A DNA stretch of 64,000 nucleotides from Actinospineispora spinosispora DSM 44797 (GCF_000429025.1 NZ_KE386833.1:510582-574581); one strand, 5' to 3'. Shown: positions 54,867 through 63,707, numbered from the stretch's first letter. The notes: a model not told the origin generated them from the letters alone. Translations and numbers: made by a program.

Positions 54867-54933
54867 CCGTACGTCTGGCCGCATTGCCGCCGGCCGGTGT
54901 CGAGCCGGGTGGCGCTGTTCGAGAGGAGCGACA

Positions 54934-56418
54934 ATGGATGTCGCCGTTGTGGTCGTCTATCTGGTAGCCATGATCGCCTTCGGGTTCTGGGGCAAGCGGC
55001 GGGCCACCACCCAGTCCGACTTCCTTGTCGCCGGGCGTCGCCTGGGCCCGCTGCTCTACTCCGGGACCATGGCCGCCGTCGTGCTCGGCGGTGCCTCCAC
55101 GATCGGCGCGGTCGGTCTCGGTTACCAGTACGGGCTGTCCGGCATGTGGCTCGTCGTCGCGATCGGCGTCGGCATCGTGGCGCTGAGCCTGCTGTTCGCC
55201 GGGCGGGTCCAACGGCTCGGTGTCTACACGGTGAGCCAGATGCTCGAGCTGCGCTACGGGCCCGGCTCCAGCCTGCTGTCCGGTGTGGTGATGTGGGCGT
55301 ACACGCTCATGCTGTCGGCGACGTCGACGATCGCGTACGCCACGATCTTCGCCGCCCTGCTGGACCTGCCGAAGATCACCGCGATCGTGATCGGCGGGGG
55401 AGTGGTGGTCATCTACTCGACACTCGGCGGGATGTGGTCCATCACGCTCACCGACTTCGTCCAGTTCGTGATCAAGACGGTCGGTGTCTTCCTCATCCTG
55501 CTGCCCATCGCGGTGCACCGCTCCGGAGGTTTCGCCGGTCTGGCCACGCAGCTGCCGTCCAGCGCGCTGTCGCTCACCACGATCGGTGGCGGGACGATCG
55601 TGACCTACTTCGTCGTCTACAGCTTCGGCCTGCTGATCGGTCAGGACATCTGGCAGCGGGTGTTCACCGCGCGCAGCCCGGGTGTCGCGCGCTGGGCCGG
55701 CACCGCCGCCGGCGTCTACTGCCTCGCCTACGGCGTGGCGGGCGCCCTGATCGGCATGACCGCCAAGGTCCTGCTGCCCACGTTGAGCAGCCGGGACGAC
55801 GCGTTCGCGAGCCTGGTCGAGGCCACGATGCCGCCGGTGCTCGCGGGACTCGTGCTCGCCGCGGCGCTCGCGGCGGTCATGTCGACCTCCAGCGGCGCAC
55901 TGATCGCCACCGCGACGGTGTTCAGCCAGGACATCGTGGGCCGGCTGCGGCGGGGCAGGGAGGCTTCGCCGGCCGAGCCGGGCACCGTTGAGAGCGACGC
56001 GCACGAGGTCCGTGGCAATCGGCTGTACGTCGCGGGGTTCGGCGTGGTCATGGTGCTGATCGCCTGCCTGCTGCAGGACGTGGTCGCCGCGCTGACCGTG
56101 GCCTACGACATCCTCGTCGGCGGGCTGCTGGTACCCATCCTCGGCGGCCTGCTCTGGCGCCGGGGGACCAACCGGGGCGCGCTGGCCGCGACCGCGGTCG
56201 GCGTCGTCGGGACACTCACCACGATGCTCGCGCTGGGTGACATCTATGCCAACGAACCGATCTACGTCGGGATCCTCGGCGGCCTGATCGCCTTGGTGAT
56301 CGGAAGCCTCACCTCGCCGCCGGCCGCTCCCGAGGTCCTCGACCACTGGGACCGGCGCTCCGGTGCCACACCCTCGTCGTCGGAGGTGTCCTCGCGGGCT
56401 CGGACCGAGAGGGCCTAG
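54934..56418 (+). CDS. Sodium:solute symporter (SSS family)
   Basis: 494 aa, about 13 membrane segments. VVVYLVAMIAFGFWGKRRATTQSDFLVAGRRLGPLLYSGTMAAVVLGGASTIGAVGLGYQYGLSGMW is the conserved SSS N-terminus with the first sodium-site region, and AAALAAVMSTSSGALIATATVFSQDIV is the TM8 signature. GAGAGGAG precedes ATG 54934. It follows the TPP gene by 67 bp and likely imports the guanidino substrate (arginine, agmatine or guanidinobutyrate). Confidence 0.9.
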   Translation: MDVAVVVVYLVAMIAFGFWGKRRATTQSDFLVAGRRLGPLLYSGTMAAVVLGGASTIGAVGLGYQYGLSGMWLVVAIGVGIVALSLLFAGRVQRLGVYTVSQMLELRYGPGSSLLSGVVMWAYTLMLSATSTIAYATIFAALLDLPKITAIVIGGGVVVIYSTLGGMWSITLTDFVQFVIKTVGVFLILLPIAVHRSGGFAGLATQLPSSALSLTTIGGGTIVTYFVVYSFGLLIGQDIWQRVFTARSPGVARWAGTAAGVYCLAYGVAGALIGMTAKVLLPTLSSRDDAFASLVEATMPPVLAGLVLAAALAAVMSTSSGALIATATVFSQDIVGRLRRGREASPAEPGTVESDAHEVRGNRLYVAGFGVVMVLIACLLQDVVAALTVAYDILVGGLLVPILGGLLWRRGTNRGALAATAVGVVGTLTTMLALGDIYANEPIYVGILGGLIALVIGSLTSPPAAPEVLDHWDRRSGATPSSSEVSSRARTERA

Positions 56419-56495
56419 TTCTCGTCCGGCGCGTGCGATCGGCGCCCAGAGGTGCGGCCGAACGGCGGCTTCGCCGTTACTGCTCGTCGGAGCCG

Positions 56496-56795
56496 ATGGT
56501 CGACCTGCCAATCTGGCGTTCCCCGTCCACGCCCCGAGAGCTGGTCACCGTGACGCTCGCATCACCCAGCCGTACTTCCGGCCGTGTCATCCCACCGTCG
56601 GTCTATCCGGTCGTGCCACGGCCCAGGGCGCGCCTCGGGCTGCATCCGCCCTCGGTGGCCGAGGAGCCGGTGGACTCGGAGGAGCTCGGGGACGAGTTCG
56701 AAGAGTTGCTTGACGAGTCACCGATCGAAGAGACGGCGAAGCCGGGATGGTGGCGTCGCAGACGCCGGGCCGAGGACCGAGCAGTGATCAACTAG
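56496..56795 (+). CDS. Small acidic-tailed hypothetical protein
   Basis: 99 aa from ATG 56496 (GGAG 5 bp upstream). The first half is Pro/Ser-rich (DLPIWRSPSTPRELVTVTLASPSRTSGRVIPPSVYP). The second half has an acidic segment (EEPVDSEELGDEFEELLDESPIEE) followed by WWRRRRR. No signal or membrane helix. Unknown family; it could be a real cytosolic protein given the ribosome-binding site and codon pattern. Confidence 0.5.
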   Translation: MVDLPIWRSPSTPRELVTVTLASPSRTSGRVIPPSVYPVVPRPRARLGLHPPSVAEEPVDSEELGDEFEELLDESPIEETAKPGWWRRRRRAEDRAVIN

Positions 56796-56930
56796 GCCGG
56801 TCGGGTGGTTCCTGACGCCCCGCGGCAGGTGATCAACAATGACCCCTCGCGCTGATGCTCTCGCGCCGCTACGGTTCGCGGCGGATCAAGGTCAACAAGC
56901 CGGGCCGTGCCCGGCTGGGGGGAGAGCACA

Positions 56931-57263
56931 GTGGGGACGATTCGACCCGGTAGACGCGCGACCGCTCTGCTCGCGGCGACGTTGCTCGCGGCGGGGTTGG
57001 CACTGTCCGGGTCTTCGGTGTCAGGGCCGACGGCGGGCTCGGCGTCGACTACGTCGGCGGGCGCTCGCCACGACGTGGCCGACACCGGCAGCCGGGGACG
57101 CGCCGTGGCGGCAGCCGGCTGGACCGACGCGCGGTCGGCGGCGGACGCCGGCGCGCGACCACACCATGCGATCGACCTGGCCTTCGCCCGTGCGGCCTGG
57201 TCGGCGCGGGGCGACCAGCAGGAGATCGTCACCGTACGTGCTCGACCGAGGCCGACTGGATGA
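56931..57263 (+). CDS. Small secreted or membrane-anchored hypothetical protein
   Basis: 110 aa from GTG 56931, with GGGGGGAGAG just upstream. Residues 7-30 (PGRRATALLAATLLAAGLALSGSS) look like a signal peptide or anchor. The rest is Ala/Ser/Thr/Arg-rich (SASTTSAGARHDVADTGSRGR) without recognisable motifs or Cys. It could be a secreted low-complexity protein or a false prediction in high-GC DNA. Confidence 0.45.
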   Translation: MGTIRPGRRATALLAATLLAAGLALSGSSVSGPTAGSASTTSAGARHDVADTGSRGRAVAAAGWTDARSAADAGARPHHAIDLAFARAAWSARGDQQEIVTVRARPRPTG

Positions 57264-57429
57264 AGGTCGGGGCGTTCCGTTTGCGCCGATCTCTGATATC
57301 ACAACCTTCTTGGGTGACGGCTGACGTACGACGTGCGCTGCTAGTGTGAGCCGGGTCGCACTGATTGGCTCCCGGTCACAAGCCGGTTGCCGGTTGTCGT
57401 GCCGCCGACCCAGTGACCGAGTTGCGGTG

Positions 57430-57446
57430 CCATGACAGCGTCATGG
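57430..57446. promoter_or_regulatory. Inverted repeat CCATGAC-AGC-GTCATGG before the third PucR-type gene
   Basis: 7-bp perfect arms with a 3-bp spacer, 67 bp before the start at 57513, in a 249-bp gap. A plausible autoregulatory site, not proven. Confidence 0.35.
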
Positions 57447-57512
57447 ACGCAGGCTGAGCCGGGTCACTGCTGACCTGCACGCGACGACGTGGTCGAGAAG
57501 CGAGGAGCGCCT

Positions 57513-58727
57513 GTGTCGGTAACCATTCTCGAACCTGGCTCCAACCTGCTGGTACGCGGCCTGGCCACGCGTGTGGACGTCACAGCCATCGGCGAGTCGG
57601 TGCGCGACGCCATCCTGGCGACCGTCTTTCCCGACCGGGTGCAGGACGACACGTTCGTCGCGTCGCTCGGCCGGTGCTCCCGGGAGAACGTCGCCGGCGT
57701 CGTCGAGGTGCTGGCCGGCCGCAGCGCGCTGCGAGACGTCGACGGCCACTGCGCGCGGGAGTTCGCGGGACTGGTCGCCCGGCTGGGTATCCCGTTGTCC
57801 GAGCTGGAGCGCTCGTACTGGGTCGGTGTCGAGCGACTGTGGCAGGACTGGTTCGACCTGTGCCGGATGACATCCTCCGAGGGCAAGGCCGAGCTGCCGG
57901 ACCTGCTGGGCGGGTCGACATCGCTGTTGTTCGGTTACGTCGACCGGGTACTGACCCAGGTCGTCGACCGCTATGCGCTCGTTGCCGAGGAGATGTCCGC
58001 GACCTGCGAGGACCGGCGACGAGAGGTCGTGCTCAAGCTGCTGGACGGGTCGGTGACCGAGGCGGGCGAAGCCGTTGATGCGCTGCTCGGCTACCGCATG
58101 CGAGCGACCCACGTCGGTCTGCTGTTCACCTCGGAGAACAGCAAGGACGTCGCCAGGACCCTCGCCGCGTTACGTGAGGCGAGCAAGGCGCCGGTGTCGC
58201 TGCTAGTGCAACCCGACGCCGGGACCTGGTTCGGCTGGCTCGGCTACCACGACGGCGTGGACAACCGGAGGTTGGAGAAGCTACGCCTGGCTGCCACCGA
58301 GATCGGTGAACCGGTGGCGATCGGTGAGCCGGGGCGCGGTCTGGCCGGGTTCCGCCGCTCGCACGAGACAGCGCGGCGTACCTCGGATCTGCGTACCACA
58401 CTTCGCCGGCCCGACACCTGCCTCTGCGCCCGCGACCTCCGCCTGGAGACGTTCCTGCTGGAGAACACCGAGTCGGCGAGGCGCTTCATCACCGACGAGC
58501 TGGGCGGTCTCGCGGCGGACACCGATCGCGCCCAGCGCATCAGGGACACCCTGCTGACCTGGCTGTCGGTCGGCTCGCAGGCCAAGGCGGCGGTGGAGCT
58601 GGGCGTCCATGAGAACACGGTCCGGATGAGGGTCCGCTGCGCCGCGGAGGAACTGGGAGCGGCACTGGCGGACCGTCGCACGGAGCTCCTGGTGGCCCTG
58701 CGCCTCTGCGAGGCCCTGGGCCCGTAA
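57513..58727 (+). CDS. PucR-type helix-turn-helix regulator with RsbRD-like N-terminus
   Basis: 404 aa from GTG 57513 (GAGGAG 8 bp upstream). The N-terminal 170 residues are helical (SELERSYWVGVERLWQDWFDLCRM) and resemble the RsbRD-like sensor region found in many actinobacterial CdaR/PucR proteins. The C-terminal helix-turn-helix is RIRDTLLTWLSVGSQAKAAVELGVHENTVRMRVRCAAEEL. It is the nearest regulator to the SDR/acyl-CoA ligase genes downstream, which it may control. Confidence 0.83.
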   Translation: MSVTILEPGSNLLVRGLATRVDVTAIGESVRDAILATVFPDRVQDDTFVASLGRCSRENVAGVVEVLAGRSALRDVDGHCAREFAGLVARLGIPLSELERSYWVGVERLWQDWFDLCRMTSSEGKAELPDLLGGSTSLLFGYVDRVLTQVVDRYALVAEEMSATCEDRRREVVLKLLDGSVTEAGEAVDALLGYRMRATHVGLLFTSENSKDVARTLAALREASKAPVSLLVQPDAGTWFGWLGYHDGVDNRRLEKLRLAATEIGEPVAIGEPGRGLAGFRRSHETARRTSDLRTTLRRPDTCLCARDLRLETFLLENTESARRFITDELGGLAADTDRAQRIRDTLLTWLSVGSQAKAAVELGVHENTVRMRVRCAAEELGAALADRRTELLVALRLCEALGP

Positions 58728-58733
58728 CCCGGG

Positions 58734-58809
58734 TAGCTCGCACAGATCGTGTGTACGCCGCACAGAAGCTCCGGCCTCTGTGCGGCGTACACGCACTCTG
58801 TGCGAGCTA
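58734..58809. terminator. Nested long hairpin between convergent genes
   Basis: Outer 13-bp perfect arms (58734-58746 and 58797-58809, TAGCTCGCACAGA) enclose inner 16-bp perfect arms (58751-58766 and 58777-58792). It begins 7 bp after the PucR-type stop and ends 9 bp before the SDR stop. The arms match the hairpin at 4937-4968. Confidence 0.85.
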
Positions 58810-58817
58810 GTGGAGGG

Positions 58818-59582
58818 TCAGACCAGGCTTGCGCTCATGCCCCCGTCGACCACGAAGGCCGAGCCGTTCGAGAAGCGCGAGCGGTCCGACGCCAGGAAGG
58901 CGGCCAGGGGGGCTACGTCGCTGACGTCGCCTAGACGGCCCTGGGCCTGGTTGATGATCGCGCCGAAGTCGTCGATGCCCAGGCCCTGCTCAAACTGCGA
59001 AGCGCGATCCAGCACCAGGTCCGTGCCGATGAAGCCGGGGCAGATCGCGTTGACCCGCACGCCGTGCCCACGCAGCTCCACGGCCGCGGTCTGGGTCAGC
59101 GAGATGACCGCCGCCTTGGCGGCCGCGTAGTGCGCGATCAGCGGTGAACCCGCGAAGCCGGTGATCGATGCCATCGTGATGATCGAGCCGCCGCCGGAGG
59201 CAGCCATCGCCCGTCCCGCGTAGCGGACCGAGGAGAAGACACCGTCCAAGTTGACCGCGAGTACGGAGCGCCAGGTCTCGAAGTCCATCTCGGCGACCGA
59301 GGTCACCGTGGCGATGCCGGCGTTGGCCACCATGATGTCGAGGTTGCCGTGCCGTGACACGACGTCCTCGACGAGAGCGCCCACGGCGGCGTCGTCACGG
59401 ACGTCGAGTACCGCGGACTCGCCCCGGTTCAGTCCCTCCGCGGTCTTCGCGGCCCCGTCGCCGTCGATGTCGGTGACGACGACGATGGCGCCCTCGGAGG
59501 CGAGCTCGGCGGCGACCGCGGCACCGAGGCCCTTGGCCCCTCCGGTGACGATCGCGATCTTGTCCTTCAGTACATCAGTCAT
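58818..59582 (-). CDS. SDR-family oxidoreductase (3-hydroxyacyl type) A
   Basis: 254 aa from ATG 59582; the frame is open further upstream but that is antisense reading of the next gene. TGGAKGLGAAVAAELA is the cofactor motif, VTDIDGDGAAKT has the Asp that favours NAD, NAGIA follows, and the catalytic Ser/Tyr/Lys are in TMASITGF and HYAAAKAAVISL. The A-A-A-K sequence keeps Tyr-x3-Lys. It ends FVVDGGMSASLV. It shares a TGATG junction (1-bp overlap) with SDR B, so the two are co-translated. Confidence 0.9.
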   Translation of the reverse strand: MTDVLKDKIAIVTGGAKGLGAAVAAELASEGAIVVVTDIDGDGAAKTAEGLNRGESAVLDVRDDAAVGALVEDVVSRHGNLDIMVANAGIATVTSVAEMDFETWRSVLAVNLDGVFSSVRYAGRAMAASGGGSIITMASITGFAGSPLIAHYAAAKAAVISLTQTAAVELRGHGVRVNAICPGFIGTDLVLDRASQFEQGLGIDDFGAIINQAQGRLGDVSDVAPLAAFLASDRSRFSNGSAFVVDGGMSASLV

Positions 59583-60346
59583 CAGAACAGGCTCCCGGTC
59601 AGTCCGCTGTCCAGTACGTAGTGCGAGCCGGTGACGAACTTGGCGTCGTCCGAGGCCAGGAACGCCACCATCTCGGCGACCTCCTCCGGCGTGCCCAACC
59701 GTTGCTGCTTGACGGCGACGACGTCGTCGAACTTCGCGCCGGTCGCGCCCTCGAACGGGTTGACCAGGCGCTCGACCATCTTGGTGTTGATGAACGACGG
59801 GCACACCGCGTTCACCCGGACACCGTGGTCGCGCAGTTCCACCGCGGCCGTCTCGGTCATGCGGAGAACCGCGGCCTTCGACGCGCAGTACGAGCCGAGC
59901 AGCGGCACACCACCGAGCCCGGCGACGGACGACATGTTGACGATGTTGCCGCCACCGGAGGCGATCAGCGCCGGGGTCGCGTGCTTGATACCGAAGAACA
60001 CGCCCTTGACGTTGATGCTCATGACGCGGTCGAACTCTTCTTCGGTCTGCTGCACGAGCGGCTTGCCGATCTCGATGCCGGCGTTGTTGACCACGATGTC
60101 CAGGCCACCGAGGTGGTCGACGGCCGCCTGGATCGAGGACACGACCTGCTCCTCGGAGGTCACGTTGCACACGACGCCGAACGCGGCGTCGCCGAGATCC
60201 GCGACGGTCTTGTCGAGCAGATCCCCGTCGATGTCGGAGAGCACGACGCGGGCGCCCCGCTCGATGAACAACTCGGCGACGGCGCGGCCAAGGCCTTGGG
60301 CGGCGCCCGTCACGAGTGCTCGCTTGTCTTTGAGGTCAGAGAGCAT
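59582..60346 (-). CDS. SDR-family oxidoreductase B
   Basis: 254 aa. TGAAQGLGRAVAELF is the nucleotide motif, LSDIDGDLLDKT the NAD-type acidic residue, VVNNAGIEIGKP the NNAG motif, and NMSSVAGLGG and SYCASKAAVL the catalytic Ser, Tyr and Lys. It is paralogous to SDR A (about the same length and the same LxDSGLTGSLF/VDGGMSASLV end), so the pair probably arose by duplication and may catalyse successive oxidations. It diverges from the acyl-CoA ligase gene across 166 bp. Confidence 0.9.
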   Translation of the reverse strand: MLSDLKDKRALVTGAAQGLGRAVAELFIERGARVVLSDIDGDLLDKTVADLGDAAFGVVCNVTSEEQVVSSIQAAVDHLGGLDIVVNNAGIEIGKPLVQQTEEEFDRVMSINVKGVFFGIKHATPALIASGGGNIVNMSSVAGLGGVPLLGSYCASKAAVLRMTETAAVELRDHGVRVNAVCPSFINTKMVERLVNPFEGATGAKFDDVVAVKQQRLGTPEEVAEMVAFLASDDAKFVTGSHYVLDSGLTGSLF

Positions 60347-60512
60347 TGCCGGAGGCTATTGCCCCCGGTGGGGCCGCCGGTATGTCGGAATCCCACTGTC
60401 GGCGTCCGAGGCACCGTGGGGTCTCGACATTGGCCCCGTCACCCGGAGCGGCCATGATCCTCGGTTAAGTCTGATCGAAGCTCCCATACGTGAGTCACGG
60501 AAGGACCAATAC

Positions 60513-62090
60513 ATGTTGGTGCACAGCGCCGGCGCATTGATAGAGCGTTGCGGGCAGGCATTCGGTCCGCGCACGGCTGTCGTGCACGGCGACCGGAGGA
60601 TCACCTACACCGAGCAACTGGCGCGCATCCGGCAGACCGGGCGCGCGCTGCTCGACCTCGGACTCACCAAGGGCGACCGCGTCGCGATCCTGATGTCGGA
60701 TCGGCCGGACCTGCTCGACGTGTTCTACGGGGCGCTGTGGGCCGGGCTGTCGGTGAACCCGCTCAACGCGAAGATGGACGCCGAGGACCACGCCTACATC
60801 ATGGGCAACTCCGGTGCCAAGGTCGTCGTGCACGACTCCAGCAAGGCCGACACGATGGCGAAGGTCCGGGCGCAGACCGAGTTCGAGCTGAAGCTCGAGC
60901 ACGTGCTGAGCGTCGACGACGACGCGGTCCTCGATGGCGGTAGCCCGCTGTCCCGCCTGACCCAGGCGCAGTCCGACGGCGCCGGCCTGCCGGTCACCAC
61001 GCCGGAGGACCGGCTCGGCATCTTCTACACCGGTGGCACCACCGGCCGGCCGAAGGGCGTCGAGCACACCCACCGGTCGTTCATCTCGGCCTGGATGAGC
61101 GAGCTGCTCGAACTGGGCCTCGGCGAAGGGGACGTCTTCGGGCACGTCGCTCCGCTGACCCACGCCGGAGGCCTGTTCGTGCTTCCGGTGTGGATGCGCG
61201 GCGGCACCAACGTCGTCCTCGGCGGCTTCCGGCCGGAGCAGTTCATCGACGCGGTGGTGAAGGAGAAGATCACCGCCTCGATGATGGTGCCGACCATGCT
61301 CTACGTCCTTCTGGACAGCCTGAAGAACGGCAAGGAGGGTCTGGAGTCGCTCGAGACGGTCATCTACGGGGCCTCGCCGATGGGCAAGGAGCGTCTGTTG
61401 CAGGCGCTCGACACGTTCGGTCCGATCTTCGCCCAGCTCTACGGGCAGACCGAGGCGCCGAACCAGCTCTGCGTGCTGACCAAGGGTGACCACGCGGAAG
61501 CCCTCCAGACCGGCAACCACGAGCCGCTGTCGTCCTGCGGGCGTCCGGTGGCGATCGCGGACGTGCGGCTGTTCGACGACGACATGAACGAGGTCGAGCA
61601 CGGCCAGTCCGGTGAGATCGTGGCCCAGGGCCCGCACTTGATGACCGGGTACTGGCAGCTGCCCGAGGAGACCGACAAGACGCTGCGCAACGGCTGGCTG
61701 TGCACCGGTGACGTGGCGAAGGCCGACGACCGGGGCTTCCTGTACATCGTGGACAGGAAGAAGGACATGATCATCTCGGGTGGCTTCAACGTCTACCCGA
61801 AGGAAGTCGAGTCGACCCTGTTCGGGCACCCCGCGGTCAAGGACGTCGCCGTCATCGGCATCCCCGACGAGAAGTGGGGCGAGAGCGTCAAGGCGGTCGT
61901 GGTGAAGGACCCGGACGTGCAGGCGGACGAGGCCGAGCTGATCGCCTACGTGCGCGGCCGCAAGGGTGCCGTGATGACCCCGAAGTCGGTCGACTTCGTC
62001 GACGCCATCCCGCTCACCGCCGTCGGCAAGCACGACAAGCCGGCGTTGCGCGCCCAGTACTGGGGCGGCCGCGACCGCGGCGTGAACTGA
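60513..62090 (+). CDS. Acyl-CoA synthetase / long-chain-fatty-acid-CoA ligase-like
   Basis: 525 aa from ATG 60513 (GGAAGG upstream). The AMP-binding loop is YTGGTTGRPKGVEHTH, followed by YGQTEAPNQLCVL, GWLCTGDVAKADDRGFLYIVDRKKDMIISGGFNVYPKEVE and a C-terminal catalytic Lys in PLTAVGKHDKPALR. It activates a carboxylic acid to acyl-CoA. It diverges from the SDR pair and is followed 51 bp later by the saccharopine-dehydrogenase-like gene, suggesting one catabolic unit. Confidence 0.9.
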   Translation: MLVHSAGALIERCGQAFGPRTAVVHGDRRITYTEQLARIRQTGRALLDLGLTKGDRVAILMSDRPDLLDVFYGALWAGLSVNPLNAKMDAEDHAYIMGNSGAKVVVHDSSKADTMAKVRAQTEFELKLEHVLSVDDDAVLDGGSPLSRLTQAQSDGAGLPVTTPEDRLGIFYTGGTTGRPKGVEHTHRSFISAWMSELLELGLGEGDVFGHVAPLTHAGGLFVLPVWMRGGTNVVLGGFRPEQFIDAVVKEKITASMMVPTMLYVLLDSLKNGKEGLESLETVIYGASPMGKERLLQALDTFGPIFAQLYGQTEAPNQLCVLTKGDHAEALQTGNHEPLSSCGRPVAIADVRLFDDDMNEVEHGQSGEIVAQGPHLMTGYWQLPEETDKTLRNGWLCTGDVAKADDRGFLYIVDRKKDMIISGGFNVYPKEVESTLFGHPAVKDVAVIGIPDEKWGESVKAVVVKDPDVQADEAELIAYVRGRKGAVMTPKSVDFVDAIPLTAVGKHDKPALRAQYWGGRDRGVN

Positions 62091-62141
62091 CCTCTGAGCC
62101 GAGTCCCGACCCTTTTCAGCTAGCGAAGGCAGGAAGAGTTA

Positions 62142-63266
62142 GTGAGCACTGACAAGCCCGTTATCATTTATGGCGCGAGCGGATATACCGGCCGGCTGGT
62201 CGCGGAGTTCCTGCGCGAGTTCAACCTCCCGTTCATCGCCGCGGGGCGCAACGCGAAGAAGATCACCGAGGCCATCGAGACGGTGCCCGGGATCGACACC
62301 ATCTCCTACGACGTGGTCGAGGTCGAGCACACCGTCGAGGCGCTGACCGAGCTGTTCACCGGCGCGCAGGTCGTCTGCAACACGGTCGGCCCGTTCGCCA
62401 GCTTCGGCGACGTGGTCGTGCAGGCCGCGCTCGCGGCCGGCGTGCACTACCTCGACACCACCGGCGAGCAGAACTGGACCCTGCACGCCCGCGACACCTA
62501 CAGCCGCAAGTTCGCCGATGCCGGTCTGCTGCTGGCGCCGTCGACGTCCTACATGCACACCGTCAGTGACATCGCCTCGAACATCGTGCTGGAGCACGAG
62601 GGCATCGACAGCCTCGACATCCTGTGCCTGTTCTCCGGAACGCCGACCTTCGCATCCACCCAGAGCATCTTCACGATCCTGGCCGCCGATCACTACTACC
62701 TCGAGCAGGACAAGCTCGTGCAGTGGCCGGCCAACTCGGTGTCGAAGGTGCAGCTGCCCGGTCAGCACGAGGTCTACACCGCGCTGCCCTGGGGCGGTAC
62801 CGCGCTTCCGGTGTGGTTCCAGGACGACCCGAGGGTGGCCAACACCAGGGCATTGTCGGGTGTGTTCGACCAGCAGCTGATGGAGGGCGTCGCCCAGATG
62901 GCACGCCACTTCGAGGAGAACATCAAGCCGCTGCCCAAGGACGAGCAGGACAAGGCGCTGCAGGAGCAAGCATCCGGCGTCCAGGGTGGCATGCCGCCCA
63001 GGGAGAACCGCCGGATTCACCGCACCCTGGACTCGGTGTACGGCCGCGGACCGAACAAGCTGGTGCACTGCGTCATCCACGGCAATGCCACCTACCTGCA
63101 GACCGGTGCGATCCAGGCCTACGCGGCCCGGCAGCTGATCGTGTCCGGTTCCCGCAAGTACGGTTTCGCGTCGGCCTGCGCCGCATTCGGCCACCGCGAG
63201 ATCCTCGGCATGCTGCAGGGCTTCGGCTTCGTGGGCGACCCGATCGTCACCGGCCACGTCGGCTAG
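62142..63266 (+). CDS. Saccharopine-dehydrogenase-like NAD(P)-binding protein (DUF5938-like)
   Basis: 374 aa from GTG 62142 (GGAAGAG upstream). VIIYGASGYTGRLVAEFLREFNLPFIAAGRN is the Rossmann motif of saccharopine dehydrogenase/trans-acting enoyl-reductase relatives. VVCNTVGPFASFGDVVVQAALAAGVHYLDTTGEQ is the second conserved block. The C-terminal half (FSGTPTFASTQSIF, LPWGGTALPVWFQDDPRV, VHCVIHGNATYLQTGAIQAYAARQLI) belongs to a distinct group of unproven function. It may reduce an enoyl or imine intermediate formed from the acyl-CoA ligase product. Confidence 0.8.
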   Translation: MSTDKPVIIYGASGYTGRLVAEFLREFNLPFIAAGRNAKKITEAIETVPGIDTISYDVVEVEHTVEALTELFTGAQVVCNTVGPFASFGDVVVQAALAAGVHYLDTTGEQNWTLHARDTYSRKFADAGLLLAPSTSYMHTVSDIASNIVLEHEGIDSLDILCLFSGTPTFASTQSIFTILAADHYYLEQDKLVQWPANSVSKVQLPGQHEVYTALPWGGTALPVWFQDDPRVANTRALSGVFDQQLMEGVAQMARHFEENIKPLPKDEQDKALQEQASGVQGGMPPRENRRIHRTLDSVYGRGPNKLVHCVIHGNATYLQTGAIQAYAARQLIVSGSRKYGFASACAAFGHREILGMLQGFGFVGDPIVTGHVG

Positions 63267-63281
63267 ATCGTCGTCACGGCG

Positions 63282-63332
63282 GCACGAATGTGGCTTCGGG
63301 GACGTTCAGCGTCCCTAAAGCCACATTCGTGC
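63282..63332. terminator. Two-part hairpin terminator
   Basis: Arms 63282-63296 and 63318-63332 (GCACGAATGTGGCTT and complement, 15 bp) enclose an inner GGGACG/CGTCCC stem. It lies 16 bp after the saccharopine-dehydrogenase-like stop. Confidence 0.82.
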
Positions 63333-63361
63333 GGCTCTGAGTGGAATGGCATGCTAGAGAC

Positions 63362-63655
63362 ATGAATATCGGGGTCCAGTACGCCATCTACTACGTGCTG
63401 TTCTTCTTCTGGCTCGCGCTGGTCACCCGGCTCGTCGTTGAAGTGGTCAAGAGCTTCGCCCGTCACTGGCGCGGTCCGTCCGGCGTGGCGGCGGGGTCGC
63501 TCGAGGTGGCGTTCGTGGTGACCGATCCGCCGATCAAACTGCTGCGCAAGCTGATCCCGCCGGTTCGGCTCGGGTCGGTCGATCTGGATCTGTCGATCAC
63601 GATCCTGTTCTTCGTGGTGTTCATCGCCATGCGGTACGCGCACGCCGGGCTGTAG
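63362..63655 (+). CDS. YggT-family membrane protein
   Basis: 97 aa. Two hydrophobic ends (VQYAIYYVLFFFWLALVTRLVVEVV and LDLSITILFFVVFIAMRYA) flank a conserved middle (SLEVAFVVTDPPIKLLRKLIPPVRLGSVDLDLS), the YggT signature TDPP-x-LLR-x-x-IPPxRLG. Members are usually between sepF and divIVA in actinobacteria; here the gene stands alone after a hairpin, with no cell-division genes nearby. It may be a second copy. A strong hairpin follows 16 bp downstream. Confidence 0.85.
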   Translation: MNIGVQYAIYYVLFFFWLALVTRLVVEVVKSFARHWRGPSGVAAGSLEVAFVVTDPPIKLLRKLIPPVRLGSVDLDLSITILFFVVFIAMRYAHAGL

Positions 63656-63670
63656 GCACTCAGCATGTGA

Positions 63671-63707
63671 CGAGGGGCGGCGATCCGACCGGGATCGCCG
63701 CCCCTCG
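63671..63707 (+). terminator. Strong GC hairpin terminator of yggT
   Basis: A 16-bp perfect stem (63671-63686 with 63692-63707, loop GACCG), 16 bp after the yggT stop. Confidence 0.85.

Noticed and set aside
54799-56511. 570-codon minus-strand open frame
   Set aside because: Antisense to the sodium symporter, which has clear SSS motifs; the reverse reading is low-complexity and without motifs.
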